64,000 nucleotides of DNA, taken from the NCBI GenBank assembly GCA_027625915.1, contig JANTQA010000060.1, positions 5,704,001 to 5,768,000 of the forward strand, read 5' to 3'. Each line of letters begins with the position of its first letter. Position 1 is the stretch's first letter. Made by a program: the position numbers and the translations under genes. Below are positions 35,777 through 47,694 of this stretch, piece after piece. Origin of the DNA: Anaeramoeba flamelloides (taxonomy: Eukaryota > Metamonada > Anaeramoebidae). The notes beneath the pieces were generated by a model. It ran no database searches, was not told the DNA's origin, and was given only the letters and a program-made list of their open reading frames with translations.

Positions 35777-36759
35777 CAAAAGATATTCTCAAGTTCTCAA
35801 AACAAAGTAGAAAATGTAAAAGAAAAAAAATCTTGATTTAAAAATGATAATTTTAGAAGAATTGATCAGTTTGAAATAAAAATATAAAAATGGAAAATGA
35901 GATCCAAAATGATGACCTTCATGTCATAGAATTATTTAATACAATTAGACTTAATGATCAATATTTTTGAAAACAAGTTTTGCGGAAAATAAATAAAGAA
36001 AGCTTTTAGATTCAAGAATAAATAAGGTTCAGCAAAAAACTATTTTAAATGGTTTGCAAATGTTTAAGGTGAATACCTACCTATTAATGAATTTAATTTT
36101 CTTTTGGTGTTTTTGTTAAAATTGTATTCTGATAAAATGTTAAAAAATTTTGATAAAGAAACTGAAAAAAAAAACTTCAAAAAAAAACAAAAAAAAATAA
36201 AAGTCAAAATTTTCAGTGAGCTAAAACCACAACTTCAATTATCATTTCCTCCTTGTTATTAAAATTAAGTTCATAGTCAAAATCAACATTACTAGAATCT
36301 CAAATTTCTTGAGGTTCTTATATTTATTGTTATTGGTAAATTTAAATAAAATTTGTAAACTTTTTGTTAAATTTCCCATTTTTTCATATTTTTTAAACCT
36401 ACTTTCAAAACATTATCTTTTCAGCAACAAAAGTAAAGTTGTCAACTAATTTACAAGTTTTTCATCGATTTAAATCAATTAAATTCTTGATTCAAAGTTT
36501 ATAAAAACATTTTCAAAAATTTGAAAGTCAACAATAAAGTGAAAAACCTTTTTGTGAATTCATCAGTATTAGTAACAATTTATGACTAAAATGTCTAGTT
36601 GAGTAAAAAAGATTTTTCTATTGATAAAAAATGTAAATTGGTGTTCCTATGTATTTTAATTTAATTAATTTTCAGTTATTATCAATTTAAATAAATATCT
36701 CATATTTTTGAAAATATGTATTTTTCTAACAAAACAAGGGATATTTAATTAAAAAACAC
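35777..36759. other. Upstream region of the membrane-protein gene, with a repeat fragment
   Basis: It presumably contains the promoter of the minus-strand gene. About 36340-36580 matches the dispersed repeat fragment at 21776-22010. No coding sequence. Confidence 0.45.
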
Positions 36760-37690
36760 TAATGTTAAATATTCCTTGCCCTAGGTATTAAAGGATTCAA
36801 AAGAGCTAAGTATAATATATGATATTTTTCTCTATTCTTTTGAATACTGGAAAACCTTATAAAAACTCTGTCACGTGCCATAAAATATCGTAGAGTGTCT
36901 GTTTTTTTTTTTAATTTAAGAAATAAAAAGAAAATTTTTGAAATTCTCTTTAAATTTCTATTCTTTAAAATTAACTAGAAACTAACGGTGTTTTTCTTGG
37001 GGTTTTCTGTTTTATTTATAAAATCTATTGCTATTTGTTTGTTTTTTTTTTTTGAGTTTTCTATTTATTTAGAAAATCAATAGATTCTCGAAATAAAATA
37101 GAAAACCTCAAAAAAAACCTAGAACACTTAACAGATAAACGAAAACTCAAGAAAAATTAAGAAACTTTCTTTTTATTTCAAAAAAATTAAAAAAAATAAA
37201 GATACTAAAAGGAATTTGACGATGTTTCCCCAATTTATAAACAACTTTGAAGAACTTTTAGATAAAGAATCATATTTCCATTCTAAAATATCAATGATAA
37301 TAGAAATGGCGTTTTCTTATTATAGATAATATCAAAGAAATTATTGATATTTCTTTAATTTTCATTTAATTCAGATATCGGAAGTTGATGATTTTTTTAT
37401 TTGTAAGGGTATAATTAGGTTTCCGGTGGTTCAAGGCAATAAAAAAATAAATATTTAATTTTTATCCATTCTTGTGAATTCTGGAAAATTGTAGTTATTT
37501 TTTTTTAATTTTTGAAATTAAAAGACAATTAAAGAAAATTTTCTTTTTATTTCTGAGATTAAAAAAAAACTTCTGTTTAGTTTTTCTTGGGTTTCTTTTT
37601 ATTTTGAAATTCAATATATTTTACATATAAAAGAGAAAACATCAATAGAATCTAGATACTTTATGGCACGTGACATAATTTTCATTAGGC
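36760..37690. repeat. Hairpin-chain repeat, locus 2
   Basis: Several long hairpins in series: 'ggattcaaaagagctaagta...ctctattcttttgaatactgg' (about 36790-36855), 'tttaagaaataaaaagaaaattt...aaatttctattctttaaaa' (about 36913-36975) and 'tgaaattaaaagac...attttctttttatttctgagatt' (about 37515-37570). Between them are 'ggttttctattt' and 'aaatagaaaacc' linkers that themselves pair over longer range. The words 'acgtgccataaa...cgtagagtgtc' and 'ttatggcacgtgac' bracket much of it in inverted orientation. Confidence 0.65.
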
Positions 37691-38009
37691 TTTTCTAAAT
37701 TTGCAAGAATAGAGTAAAAACTTATATTTTAGTATTTATTTCGAATTAAAAAAAAAAATGAGTACTCAACTGAACCCCAGGGTGTATGAATACACTTAAA
37801 GACAATATTCCATAAAAAAATAACCCTGTAATATCAATATTTAACTATTATTTACATGTATAACTATTTTTTTGGATTGTTTTTCTTTGCGTAATAAGAG
37901 TATATAAACTTATTCGTTAATTGGGGTAAATTTATTTTATAAATATCCTTTTTATCATCAATCTTTAAAAAAAACTATTTAAAAAAACAAAACAATTAAG
38001 AATCTTTTT

Positions 38010-38505
38010 TTAATTCTTGATAATAATTCAATTTTTTTCTTATTATTGTATTACATTAATAAAATTTATTAAATTTTCTGATCTCGATTTTATATGATAT
38101 TTTTTAGGGATGAAAATTGGTTTTTATTATTTTCTTTTTGATTGAAAAAATTTTTCCTAACTTTTTTAATCTCAACAAATTTTCAAATAGAATTGAAAGC
38201 ATACAACTACGTTTGTTTGTTTTAAACAACAATTAATTGTACCCTTTCCATATTTCCTTTTTTTTATTGAAATTGTTTCTTACATTTTTTTCACCAAAAT
38301 AAGTAATAATTTTTTTTTTTCATTTTTTGAGAATATTTCATCAACCATATTTTGAAATAAATACCAAAGTAGTTTATTTAATCATATTAATATTAAACTT
38401 AATTCTGTTTTGACAATTTAACAATATCTCAACTAAAAAATTTGATTTCTTATTAAAATGTAAAAAAAAAATGTCTAGTTTTTTTCAAAATACCCTTTTT
38501 TTTGA
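38010..38505 (+). repeat. Dispersed repeat shared with 53865-54350 (copy 1)
   Basis: Collinear landmarks: 'attcttgataat..ttcaattt', 'tgatctcgattttat', 'ttattattttctttttgat', 'ccatatttcc', 'gggaatatttca'-type block, 'attaaacttaatt', 'atgtaaaaaaaaaatg'. No reading frame. Ends are not precisely defined. Confidence 0.65.
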
Positions 38506-41132
38506 AGTATTTTGACTCTTATAATATTCATTTTCTAATAATTAATATCGAATAAAAAAATTATATCCCTTTTGTATTTAATTTCTTTGTTTTGAAAATA
38601 CACATACAATCACTTATATTTTAATACTTCATTTCGACAAAATTTGAAACACTGAAAAATCCCAAATTAAGTCATATTTTTTGGATTTTTTTTTTTTACA
38701 ATATTTATATGAAAATTTGATTTTTTTGCCTTGATTCGAGAATTTTGTTGTACCTCAAATTGCGCATAAGTTTGTGCCTTAAAATTAGAAAGGGTTGTAT
38801 AAAAAAATGTAAAATATTGATATTTTCATACAATCTCCTATTTGGCGATTTCTGGTAGTTTTTATGAACGAATAATATGAAAAATATAATATGGTTTATA
38901 AAATACAAGAAAATTAAATAAAAAAAATTAATAATTAGTTTACAAAATAATTGGGCATATCTTTACTTTTATCGAATTAATTATTTTTTTTGGAATTAAA
39001 AAGATTAATTAATATTCTTTATCAAACACGCATAGTAAACCACATTCCACAATTAGGAGCAAACTTTTTTTTTCATTATTTTTTTCTTTATTTATTTACC
39101 TTTCATAAAATACAATAATTACACTATATTTTTATTTATTCACATATATTGGTTATTATCTCTAAAAACTTTAGTAAAATTCATTATTATTCAAAAAAAA
39201 ACAAAAACAATTAAACAAATTTCTTTTTAATGAAAAATTTACCCCTATTTTTGAAATTTAGCTTATAAACAAGGGAAGATTATTATTTTTAAAAAAAGTT
39301 ATTGGATGATACTGTTAATTTTTATTTTTATTTATAATTTATAATTTTATTTTATTTTATTTGTTTGAAAATCTCGAAAAAAAAATAAATTGAAATAATC
39401 ACAAGTTATATTAATATTTATAATCCTTGTGTTATTAAAATTCTTTTACAATAATTCATGTATTATAATTGTTTTTTTCGAAATAATCAACTTGAAAAGG
39501 TGTTTCTTTGTCTTATAAGTTGAATTTTCCTGGTTTTTTAAAAAAATACTATTCTTGGAATATTTTTAAATCTTCAAAAGTCAAAATATTTTCCTAATAT
39601 TTTTTTAGATACAAAAAGTAGGAAAAATGCTCAAAAGTAAATAAATAAAGAAAAAATTCTTTTTTACAATTTTAAAATAATTATTGGAATTTTTTTAAAT
39701 TAAATAGATTTTTTTATACTTTGTTATTTTATATTGTATGGTTTTCATTTTGAAAGTGTGTTTTTATACACCTACTCCACAGACAACAAGATTTCTTTTT
39801 TTTTTTCAAAGGACTAGTTTATTTGAAATAATTAGGAATTGTATTAAATATTGAACATTTTCAATTATATTTGAAAAATGGATCAAACTTATACATAGAA
39901 AAAAAAAAATATTTCATAAATAGTATTTCAAGGAAGATTAGAGTTCGGTCTTGTATTACTCAAGATTTTTACTTTATTTTTTCAAAACAAATATATAGTA
40001 CTTTTTTGAAATTTCTTATTTAAATTATTCAAGTAGTTTTTCAGTTTACTGCTACCTTTAAGATTCAAAGAGTTTAAATATTTAAAATAAAATTATTGTA
40101 AAAAATCATAAGATCCATTTTGTATTATTTGATATTTTCTCATTGAGACCAACCAAATTTTTTCATTCTTTTTTTTTTATGTTTTTTTCTTTGAGACAAT
40201 AAGACTCACAAAGCTATTTTTAAATTTTGTGTTATCATCATTTTCAGCAAAAAAAAATCACCAAACCAATTATTAGATCCTACCAATTGTAATTACTTTC
40301 CCTTAGTTCTTAACCCACAAACTTTTAAAATGAAGTGAAAATTTTTTCCCCGTTTCAAAAAAAAGACCAGTAAAATATTTAAAATGATAAGAAAATTAAT
40401 TCCTTTTCGAGATGATTTCCTTCTTTTTTTTTGACTTTTTTCCAATTAATAGGATTATAAATACGAACCTTTGAAAAAAATATTAAGAGGTGAAATTTAT
40501 TTTTTCTCGTCTTGTTAAAATTTGCTTTCTCTTAAATTTTAACCTCAACTGGATCGTATTTCTCAAAAATAACCAAAGTAAGTATTTGAAATTTTTTTCT
40601 CTCTCCTTCCAATAAGTTTGTTAAATCTATTTTTTACTCAATAAAAAAATCCTTATTGATTTTTTCCACAATCAAGAAAAAAAGAAAAAAAAAAAAAGAC
40701 AAGAAAAGAAACCAAAGAAAAGAATGGAAAGATATAAACAAAATAACCCATTTCAGAGGTTTATTTTTCACAAACATAAAAGTGATTCAAATTTTTTTTT
40801 CTCATAAACATTTCTTTTTGTTTTTCTAAAAAAAAAAGTTAATTTGAGAATTTCCTCTTTTGTCTTCTTTTTAAAGAAAGGGAATTTGTTAAAAAATGTT
40901 GTTTGTTTGAAAATAGGAAAAAACAAGGAAATTTTACCGATTTTTGATTCATGATAAATAAAAAGAAACTAATTTTCAGTTATTCCATCTTAAATTTTTC
41001 ATAAATCAAAAAACAAAACAAATAAAAAAAAAAACACAAATCACTTGGGATCTTCGAAACATAAAAATAAAAAAAGACAAAACAACAATAAAAACAACCA
41101 AAAAACAGTTTGAGTCAAATTTATTTTCAAAA
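38506..41132. other. Long AT-rich stretch upstream of the PH-like gene
   Basis: About 2.6 kb with no supported exon. The last few hundred bases hold A-rich and T-rich tracts likely to be promoter and 5' UTR of the gene starting at 41133. A non-coding first exon cannot be excluded. Confidence 0.4.
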
Positions 41133-44100
41133 ATGAATTCCAATAGCATCCCAAGGCTCACTAATTACTTTGAGAATGGAGGAGGCGATTTTTTTTGTAA
41201 ATTAGAGAAGAATTATTTATTTAATTTAGATGAAGAGCAACCGTGCCTGTTACAGTTACGGCCAAAACACTACCAAATAATTTTGGAACAGAAAGGTACA
41301 AAGCACAAGTCTGAGTATTTTACAAGTGAAATACAATTTGTCAGAATGAAGGGCAAATTTTTAAAAATCAAAAAAAACGGGAGAACTGCCATTAAATTAA
41401 CATTTTCAGAACAGAGCGAGACAAATTTGGTCTTAAAATTATTTAAAATGTATCAATGGTACCAACCAAATACACTCTTCAGTGGGACCATTAAGGGTAC
41501 CATTTTAGGAAAAGAAACTGAGATCTCTGTAGTGATCAAAAGGATCCTTCAGGAAAGCCGATCGAATTTCCCTATTACTGTAGTCAATGCCAACAAGGAT
41601 CAATGCCCGGCAATTTTGGCTATTAATTCCGCAGAATGCATGATCCTACCTGAAAAGAAGCCACCATTGATATTACAATTCTCCAACACACCAATATCAA
41701 TCATTTCACATTGTGAAGTTGCTTCAAATAAAAGCCCAAACACAAGCGAATCGCTTGGGGAAATAATCGTTGAAAGTAATGGCAATTACTCGAAACAATC
41801 GGTATATTTCAAAGCTTCTTCCAAAATTTTACTTGAAATTATCATCAAGACACTACAAGCATTTTTAGAGCAATACATTTATTTGAAAAAAAAGAAACCA
41901 ACCAACAACAGCAACAAAAATAATAACAACGAGAATAAGGAAGCAGTAATTTCACAGAAAGGCTCTTGGATGCTCTCGATCTCATCAAAAAAATTTATAT
42001 TAATGGACGAAAGCTTATATAATCAAAGAACAACGATCAGTAACCCATTAGAGGTACTTCAATCTTTTTATGATCAATTAAAGAACCCACCAAAGGCTGA
42101 TAAATTTGCATTTAAAAATAAATTGGGACCATTTATAATTTGGGACAACGAATTATCAAAATTAACCCCACAGGGGATCATGCTGTTAAATCGATTAGAA
42201 ATGAATAGATTTATTGAATATGCAAATTTTGATCGAAATGTTAATTCTAAAAAAATTCAATTACTCTCGGAATCCAAATTTTTAACCAACCAATTATTAG
42301 ACAGTGGTTTAATTTGTAACCATGGCAAAGAACTTGAAGAGGAATTGAAAAAGAAAATTAAAAAATTTCTTTTGAATGGAAAAGCTGAATTCAAACTTTC
42401 AATAATTATTTATAACCCAAATAATAATATTAAAAAGAATAATAATAAAAAAAAAAAAAAAAATGTAAATAATTATGAATCCGACTATGAAAAACAAAAA
42501 ATTTTATTTAAATTAACAAAAGAGAAATTTGAAATTTATTTGATTATTGATAAAACAAGAAAAGAAGAATTAAAACTTCTTTATTCCTCAAAATGGAAAT
42601 ATGGTCAAAGATTTATTCATCATAATTGTTCAAATATTTTTTTATTAAACTTTGGCAAAAAACATAAAAAAATAATTTTAAATAATAAAAACAATAAGAA
42701 TGTTAATGAAAACGTTAATGGTGATCAACAAAAAACCAATTTTTTATTTGTTACAAAAACTTCAAAAGATAAAGATTTAATATGCAATACATGGATCGCA
42801 TTTTTCAGATTTTCAACAGGACTACCAAAAATCGATAATTATTTTATCACCGAGTCAATTAATGAAATCTCTTCATTGTTAACTTGCGACGACAGAAATA
42901 ATTTAATTCATCAACATTTTTTGAATAGTAACAACAATAATATCAGCAATAATAGCAGTAATACCAATGATAATGAATCTAAAAATAACAACAACAACAA
43001 CAACAATAATAATAATAATAATGAAGTTGGAAAATTATTGAATTCCAAATATGATTGTAAAATTAAATATTATAATAAAATGAATAATTTAAAAAAAAAA
43101 GAAAAACAATTATTAATTATTCCCAATAAAAATTATCAAACGAAAAATCTATTTTTACAATCCGATTCTAAATCTGATTCATTATCAGACTCAGATTTAG
43201 ATTTAAAATTGGAATCAAAACCAGGTTTTGGTTCGGATTCAAATTCAGATTCAGAATATGAATTAAATATTGAAAAACAGAATGAAAAAAAGAAAAAACA
43301 AGGACAAGGTATCTTAAACGACAAGGAAATTTTAAAAAATTCAACAATTTCATTCAATAAAAGCAATGAAATTGAATCCAGCATTGAATTAGAAGAATTA
43401 CAATGCACCTCTTATATTTTTCATTATACAAATTCGCTTTCGCAATCTTGTGGTATTTGTAAAATTCATTTATTTTCTAATCATTTTGAACTTGATCTTA
43501 AAAATGATCTTCAAAATGGTGATGATGATGATGAAAATTATTTATCTAGAAAATATAATTTATATTCGAAAATATATTTTGATGATCCACATTCTTTAGT
43601 TGGTAGGTTTCAAATTGATGAACATTACTATTTAATGATTAATTTCCCAAATTCGGCAAAAAGAGTGGGCTTTTTGTTAGACTTTTTAGTAAAGCGTAAT
43701 CGAATATTGAAACCAGAATTAAGCAAACCAATAATGTTTAATGTAAAACTATATAATATTTGTGAGAGATGGGTCGAAAACACACAAATAATTCTACAAT
43801 GTGATTCCTTTATTATCAATAATCCAGAGAGATTCTTAGAAATGAATTATTCTTTAAAACAGAATATTCAAAAGGTTAATAATACAAAAATAATTAGCGA
43901 AAAAATAATTGATTTAAATATAAATAATAATAATTATTGTAGATTTGAATTTAATGATATTGAAGAATGTAATGAATTTATCGAAACATTTTTAAACAAG
44001 AGAAATAATTTTTTTAAGATTGCTGGGAACCAATATCCAGAAAAATATAAATTAAAAACCATTGAAAATGGTGATTATTTAGGAAAAACATTGATTTCTT

Positions 44101-45737
44101 TTGTTCCTGGTTATATTATTATCAAAAAAGGAGATCAGAAATCTGCATCTAAAAAAAAAAAAAAAAAAACAAAAAAAAGTAAAAAAAAAAATAACAAAAA
44201 TAAAGATGATGATTTAATTTCGATGAATGAAAGTTCAGATGAAGATCAATCTAGTGATGATGACGAATTAAAAAAAAAAAAAACAAAAGATAATAGTGAT
44301 AGTGATGACAATGATGATGATGATGATGATGGTTTTAATCTAAATGCCAAGAATCCAAAATTAGAAAAAAAATATCCATTACAAGGACATCGATTATATA
44401 GAGATTTATTAAGGCATACAATAATTTATTTACAAATTTATAATGGATATCGAATGCAATTTACCTTTGAAGATCATAACAAGTGCATTGAATTTCAAAA
44501 AGCAATAATGTATTATGACTCTGAAAATGATATAAATTTATATAATTGTAATAATTTTCAAATAGAATATTTAAAGAAGTTCAATGAAGAAAAAGTAACC
44601 GGCACGATTTTTTTAAATCAGGAATATATCAAAATAACTAAAAAAACAGTAATCGGCGAAAAGACATTTCAAAAAAACTTATTCTATGCAAATTTAATTA
44701 TTAATGAAAAAAATAGTATTACAATTAATTTAACGGACAAAAGATTCCAAACAGTCGAAAGCTTTACATTTACTTTTATGGAACAACAGAATGAAAGAAA
44801 ATTTGAATTATTATTTAACAATTTCAAATTCAATATCGATACCTATGAAAATTTATATCATTCGCCAAAAAAAAATTCCTTTAATCAATGTGTTGTTTCC
44901 TTATTAAATGAAAAATTAAAAGTCACTAAAACCAATTTAAAATTAGTTTTAACCCCTAGCTTTCTAGTTTTGGACAAATCTAATAAAATAAAGACCTTTG
45001 ATTATTCTGTGAACGATGATTTTTTAGTTGTGCCGAACCAAAATATTGGAAAATTGTTAATAGGGCCGCATATATACTTTTTAAAATTTCATTCTAGAAA
45101 AGACAGAACTCGATTTAAATTATTTTGGCGCCATTATAAACCAAAAGCTAAAAAAAAGAATGACGAGTTTAATACCCATAATGATGATGACGATGATAAT
45201 GATAACGAGAAAAAGAAAAAGAAAAAGAAAAATAGATATAAAGATGTTGATAAAAACATCCAAACATTTAAGAATATCGAATTTGTTCAAAAAAATGGTG
45301 ATTTCTTAAAAAAGGGCTATTTGGGTCTCAGTTTAAATGGTGTATTATTAGTGAAACAAAAAAATGTCAAACTTGTAAAATATAAAATTTTAGATGTTAA
45401 ATTAAATAATTTCAAAATGAACGATCTTGGTATTAAAATTTCCATAAGTAAAAAAGAGCCCATTTTTACCATTTTGCCTTCAACTGAGGACAGAAAAACT
45501 TTTATTTCCAAGTTTAAATTAATTTCTCTTCAAATGAAAAAAAAGATTAACCGTTCAAAATCAAATTCCTCTGGGGGTTCGAAAAAAAGACAGAATTTGC
45601 TTTCCCAATCAAATTCAAATTCAGATTCAGATTCGGAATCAAGTTCAAAAGATAATAAAAGTTCAAGTTCAAATTCCCATTCTGGTTCAAGTTCTGATTC
45701 TGATTCGAGTTCTGACTCTGATTCTGGTTCTGATTAG
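41133..45737 (+). CDS. Large protein with several PH-like folds and an S/D-rich tail, single exon
   Basis: 1534 aa without introns, ATG in CAAAAATGA. The first 110 residues look like a PH-type barrel: alternating strands (FCKLEKNYLFNL, KHYQIILEQ, QFVRMKGKFLKIKKNG, AIKLTFSE) closed by a helix (TNLVLKLFKMYQWY). Similar strand-rich modules followed by a helix recur at about 115-250, 450-580, 880-970, 1090-1150, 1165-1240 and 1275-1360. They are separated by low-complexity linkers: an Asn run (about 618-630), S/D repeats (about 676-715), Lys runs (about 1005-1023), an Asp run (about 1058-1066). The C-terminus (about 1476-1534) is nearly all Ser/Asp. Repeated PH-like barrels would suggest lipid or protein docking, or a histone-chaperone-like surface with acidic tails. 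I recognise no named family. The domain reading is inference from strand pattern, not a motif match. Confidence 0.8.
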   Translation: MNSNSIPRLTNYFENGGGDFFCKLEKNYLFNLDEEQPCLLQLRPKHYQIILEQKGTKHKSEYFTSEIQFVRMKGKFLKIKKNGRTAIKLTFSEQSETNLVLKLFKMYQWYQPNTLFSGTIKGTILGKETEISVVIKRILQESRSNFPITVVNANKDQCPAILAINSAECMILPEKKPPLILQFSNTPISIISHCEVASNKSPNTSESLGEIIVESNGNYSKQSVYFKASSKILLEIIIKTLQAFLEQYIYLKKKKPTNNSNKNNNNENKEAVISQKGSWMLSISSKKFILMDESLYNQRTTISNPLEVLQSFYDQLKNPPKADKFAFKNKLGPFIIWDNELSKLTPQGIMLLNRLEMNRFIEYANFDRNVNSKKIQLLSESKFLTNQLLDSGLICNHGKELEEELKKKIKKFLLNGKAEFKLSIIIYNPNNNIKKNNNKKKKKNVNNYESDYEKQKILFKLTKEKFEIYLIIDKTRKEELKLLYSSKWKYGQRFIHHNCSNIFLLNFGKKHKKIILNNKNNKNVNENVNGDQQKTNFLFVTKTSKDKDLICNTWIAFFRFSTGLPKIDNYFITESINEISSLLTCDDRNNLIHQHFLNSNNNNISNNSSNTNDNESKNNNNNNNNNNNNNEVGKLLNSKYDCKIKYYNKMNNLKKKEKQLLIIPNKNYQTKNLFLQSDSKSDSLSDSDLDLKLESKPGFGSDSNSDSEYELNIEKQNEKKKKQGQGILNDKEILKNSTISFNKSNEIESSIELEELQCTSYIFHYTNSLSQSCGICKIHLFSNHFELDLKNDLQNGDDDDENYLSRKYNLYSKIYFDDPHSLVGRFQIDEHYYLMINFPNSAKRVGFLLDFLVKRNRILKPELSKPIMFNVKLYNICERWVENTQIILQCDSFIINNPERFLEMNYSLKQNIQKVNNTKIISEKIIDLNINNNNYCRFEFNDIEECNEFIETFLNKRNNFFKIAGNQYPEKYKLKTIENGDYLGKTLISFVPGYIIIKKGDQKSASKKKKKKTKKSKKKNNKNKDDDLISMNESSDEDQSSDDDELKKKKTKDNSDSDDNDDDDDDGFNLNAKNPKLEKKYPLQGHRLYRDLLRHTIIYLQIYNGYRMQFTFEDHNKCIEFQKAIMYYDSENDINLYNCNNFQIEYLKKFNEEKVTGTIFLNQEYIKITKKTVIGEKTFQKNLFYANLIINEKNSITINLTDKRFQTVESFTFTFMEQQNERKFELLFNNFKFNIDTYENLYHSPKKNSFNQCVVSLLNEKLKVTKTNLKLVLTPSFLVLDKSNKIKTFDYSVNDDFLVVPNQNIGKLLIGPHIYFLKFHSRKDRTRFKLFWRHYKPKAKKKNDEFNTHNDDDDDNDNEKKKKKKKNRYKDVDKNIQTFKNIEFVQKNGDFLKKGYLGLSLNGVLLVKQKNVKLVKYKILDVKLNNFKMNDLGIKISISKKEPIFTILPSTEDRKTFISKFKLISLQMKKKINRSKSNSSGGSKKRQNLLSQSNSNSDSDSESSSKDNKSSSSNSHSGSSSDSDSSSDSDSGSD

Positions 45738-46640
45738 GGTTCAAATTCAAATGAAGATAGTTCCTCTTCTGAAAAATAAATAACAAAAATCACACACAAA
45801 ATTTTTCTTCTGAAAAATTATAATCATAATTTAAAGAACCCATAATTTTTAATAATTTAGATTTCGAAAAAGAATATATTTTTGAGAAAAAAAAAAAAAA
45901 ATTTACTAAAAAAAACAAAAAAAAAAAACTCTTTAAATTTTTTTATCTTTTTATTGTTTTCTTTTTACTTTTTTACTTCAAAAAATCAATTTTATTTTTA
46001 AAAAATTTTTTTAGTTTTTTAAAAAATACCTTTTCTCATTTTTGGAAATTATAAAAAATTGCAAAAAATATTATAAATTTGAATTTTGATCTTTTATAAA
46101 GTAATCGTTTGACCCTATTCATGATAACCATTATAACAATTCAATTTATATTTAGAATATAAAAATTGATTTTTAATTTTACGTATTAAATTAATCAATT
46201 TGTAAAGGTTTTTAATGAAATTTTATTTGTAACAAATTAATTTTCTCAAAAAAAAAAATAATAATGATGAGTAAAAATATTTAAATTATTTCAACATTTT
46301 GATGTTTAAAACGATTCTTATTAAACAAATAATGATGTTTTCAATATTTTTTATAAAACAATTTTTTCTTATGTTTATAATACCAATAAATTAAAAAAAA
46401 AGAATTTTGAAATTAATGTAAAAAAACAATTAATATAATAATTATTGAAGATATCTATCATTTTGGTTGGAATTACCCACCCTAGAATAAAATCAAAAAA
46501 TTTGGATAAAAGAATTAATCCAAATAAATAAAAATAATAAATAACTAAAGATATAATATCAAAGATATTATAACAAATAAAGGTTACTTTATATGTATTT
46601 TATTATTGGTTAATAATCAAGAAAAGAATAACTCTTTATT
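45738..46640. other. Downstream region of the PH-like gene
   Basis: The frame of the preceding gene continues open after its TAG for another 13 codons, rich in Ser, to a TAA at about 45778. After that the sequence is AT-rich with long A and T runs and no coding sequence. Confidence 0.5.
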
Positions 46641-47420
46641 GAATTTTCTTATCAAAAATTTAGAGAGTCGGGAAGTTTATTTAAGTGTTATATATCACTT
46701 ATGTATTTTTTTAATTTTAAAACCTCAAAAGAAAATTTAAATATTATAAATTTATTTTCCAAATTAAAAAAAAAAATAAGGGTGATTTTTTTTGAAATTT
46801 TTGGTTGTTTTTTATTGTTAAATATATTGATTTTCGTAATAAAAAGAAAACCTCAAGAAAGCCTAATGATACTTTTTCAAAATCCAGAATAAAGGAAAAA
46901 ACAAATATTTCATTCAATTCCATAAATGTAAAAAAAAAAACAATAAAAAAAGTGTCGGTCAAGTGCCTAGAGTGCCACAGAGTCAAAATTATAGAGAATT
47001 ATCAAATATTTTACTAAATTATATTAAAATCCGTAAAACCAAACAAAATTGTTCATCAAGTGAAGATGTTTTCTTGCGGTTTTTTGTTTTATTTGTGGAG
47101 TGTTCTAGGGTTTTTTGAGGTTTTCTATTTTATTTGTCAAGTGTTCTAGTTTTTTTTACTTTAGAAATAAACAGAAAATTTATTAAAATTTTCGGTTTAT
47201 TTCTAAAGTAAAAAAAACCCAACGAAAATCTATTGATTTTTCAAATAAATAGAAAACTCAAAAAAAAACCTAACGAAGATCTATTGATTTCTCAAATAAC
47301 CAGAAAACCCAAGAAAACATAACAGCGGGGTTTCAAAATTCAAAATAATTGAGTATAATCAAAGATTTTTCTCAATTATCTTAAAATAGGGATAACCTAA
47401 AAGCGGTCTTTTTTAATTGG
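46640..47420. repeat. Hairpin-chain repeat, locus 3
   Basis: It contains the clearest hairpin of the family, 47153-47220: TTTTTTTTACTTTAGAAATA...CAGAAAAT, a short loop, then the mirrored arm with one mismatch over about 33 pairs. Around it are 'tgttctagggttttttgaggttttctattttatttgt' on the left and 'caaataaatagaaaactcaaaaaaaaacctaac' on the right, giving an outer inverted layer. The second hairpin type, 'aaaattcaaaataattgagtataatcaaagatttttctcaattatctt', follows at about 47335-47385. Confidence 0.7.
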
Positions 47421-47659
47421 AGAAACTAAATGAAAAATTAATTTAATTTTAAGTTTATTTCAAAAATTTTGAAAAAAAACCCAGCACCCCCCCGAGGAAA
47501 TTATTTTTTTTTAATATCAAAAAAAAAAAAAAATAGAATATTTTTCATGCTATTTAAAAAGAATATTCTTAAAAAAGGAAAAAAAATCGGTACATTAATA
47601 TTATTGACAGAAAGGGCAATTTGTCACCCAGAAGTAATGAAAATACGAACAAACAAGCT

Positions 47660-47660
<1 letters not shown>

Positions 47661-47692
<32 letters not shown>
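47661..47692. repeat. (TA)n microsatellite
   Basis: An alternating AT run of about 15 units. No gene is seen between it and 48651. Confidence 0.85.

Positions 47693-47694
<2 letters not shown>

Noticed and set aside
45735-45737. Reassigned TAG codon as a genome-wide code change
   Set aside because: Only one case is seen, and TAA and TGA are clearly used as stops in the other genes. Recent mutation or read-through explains it more simply.
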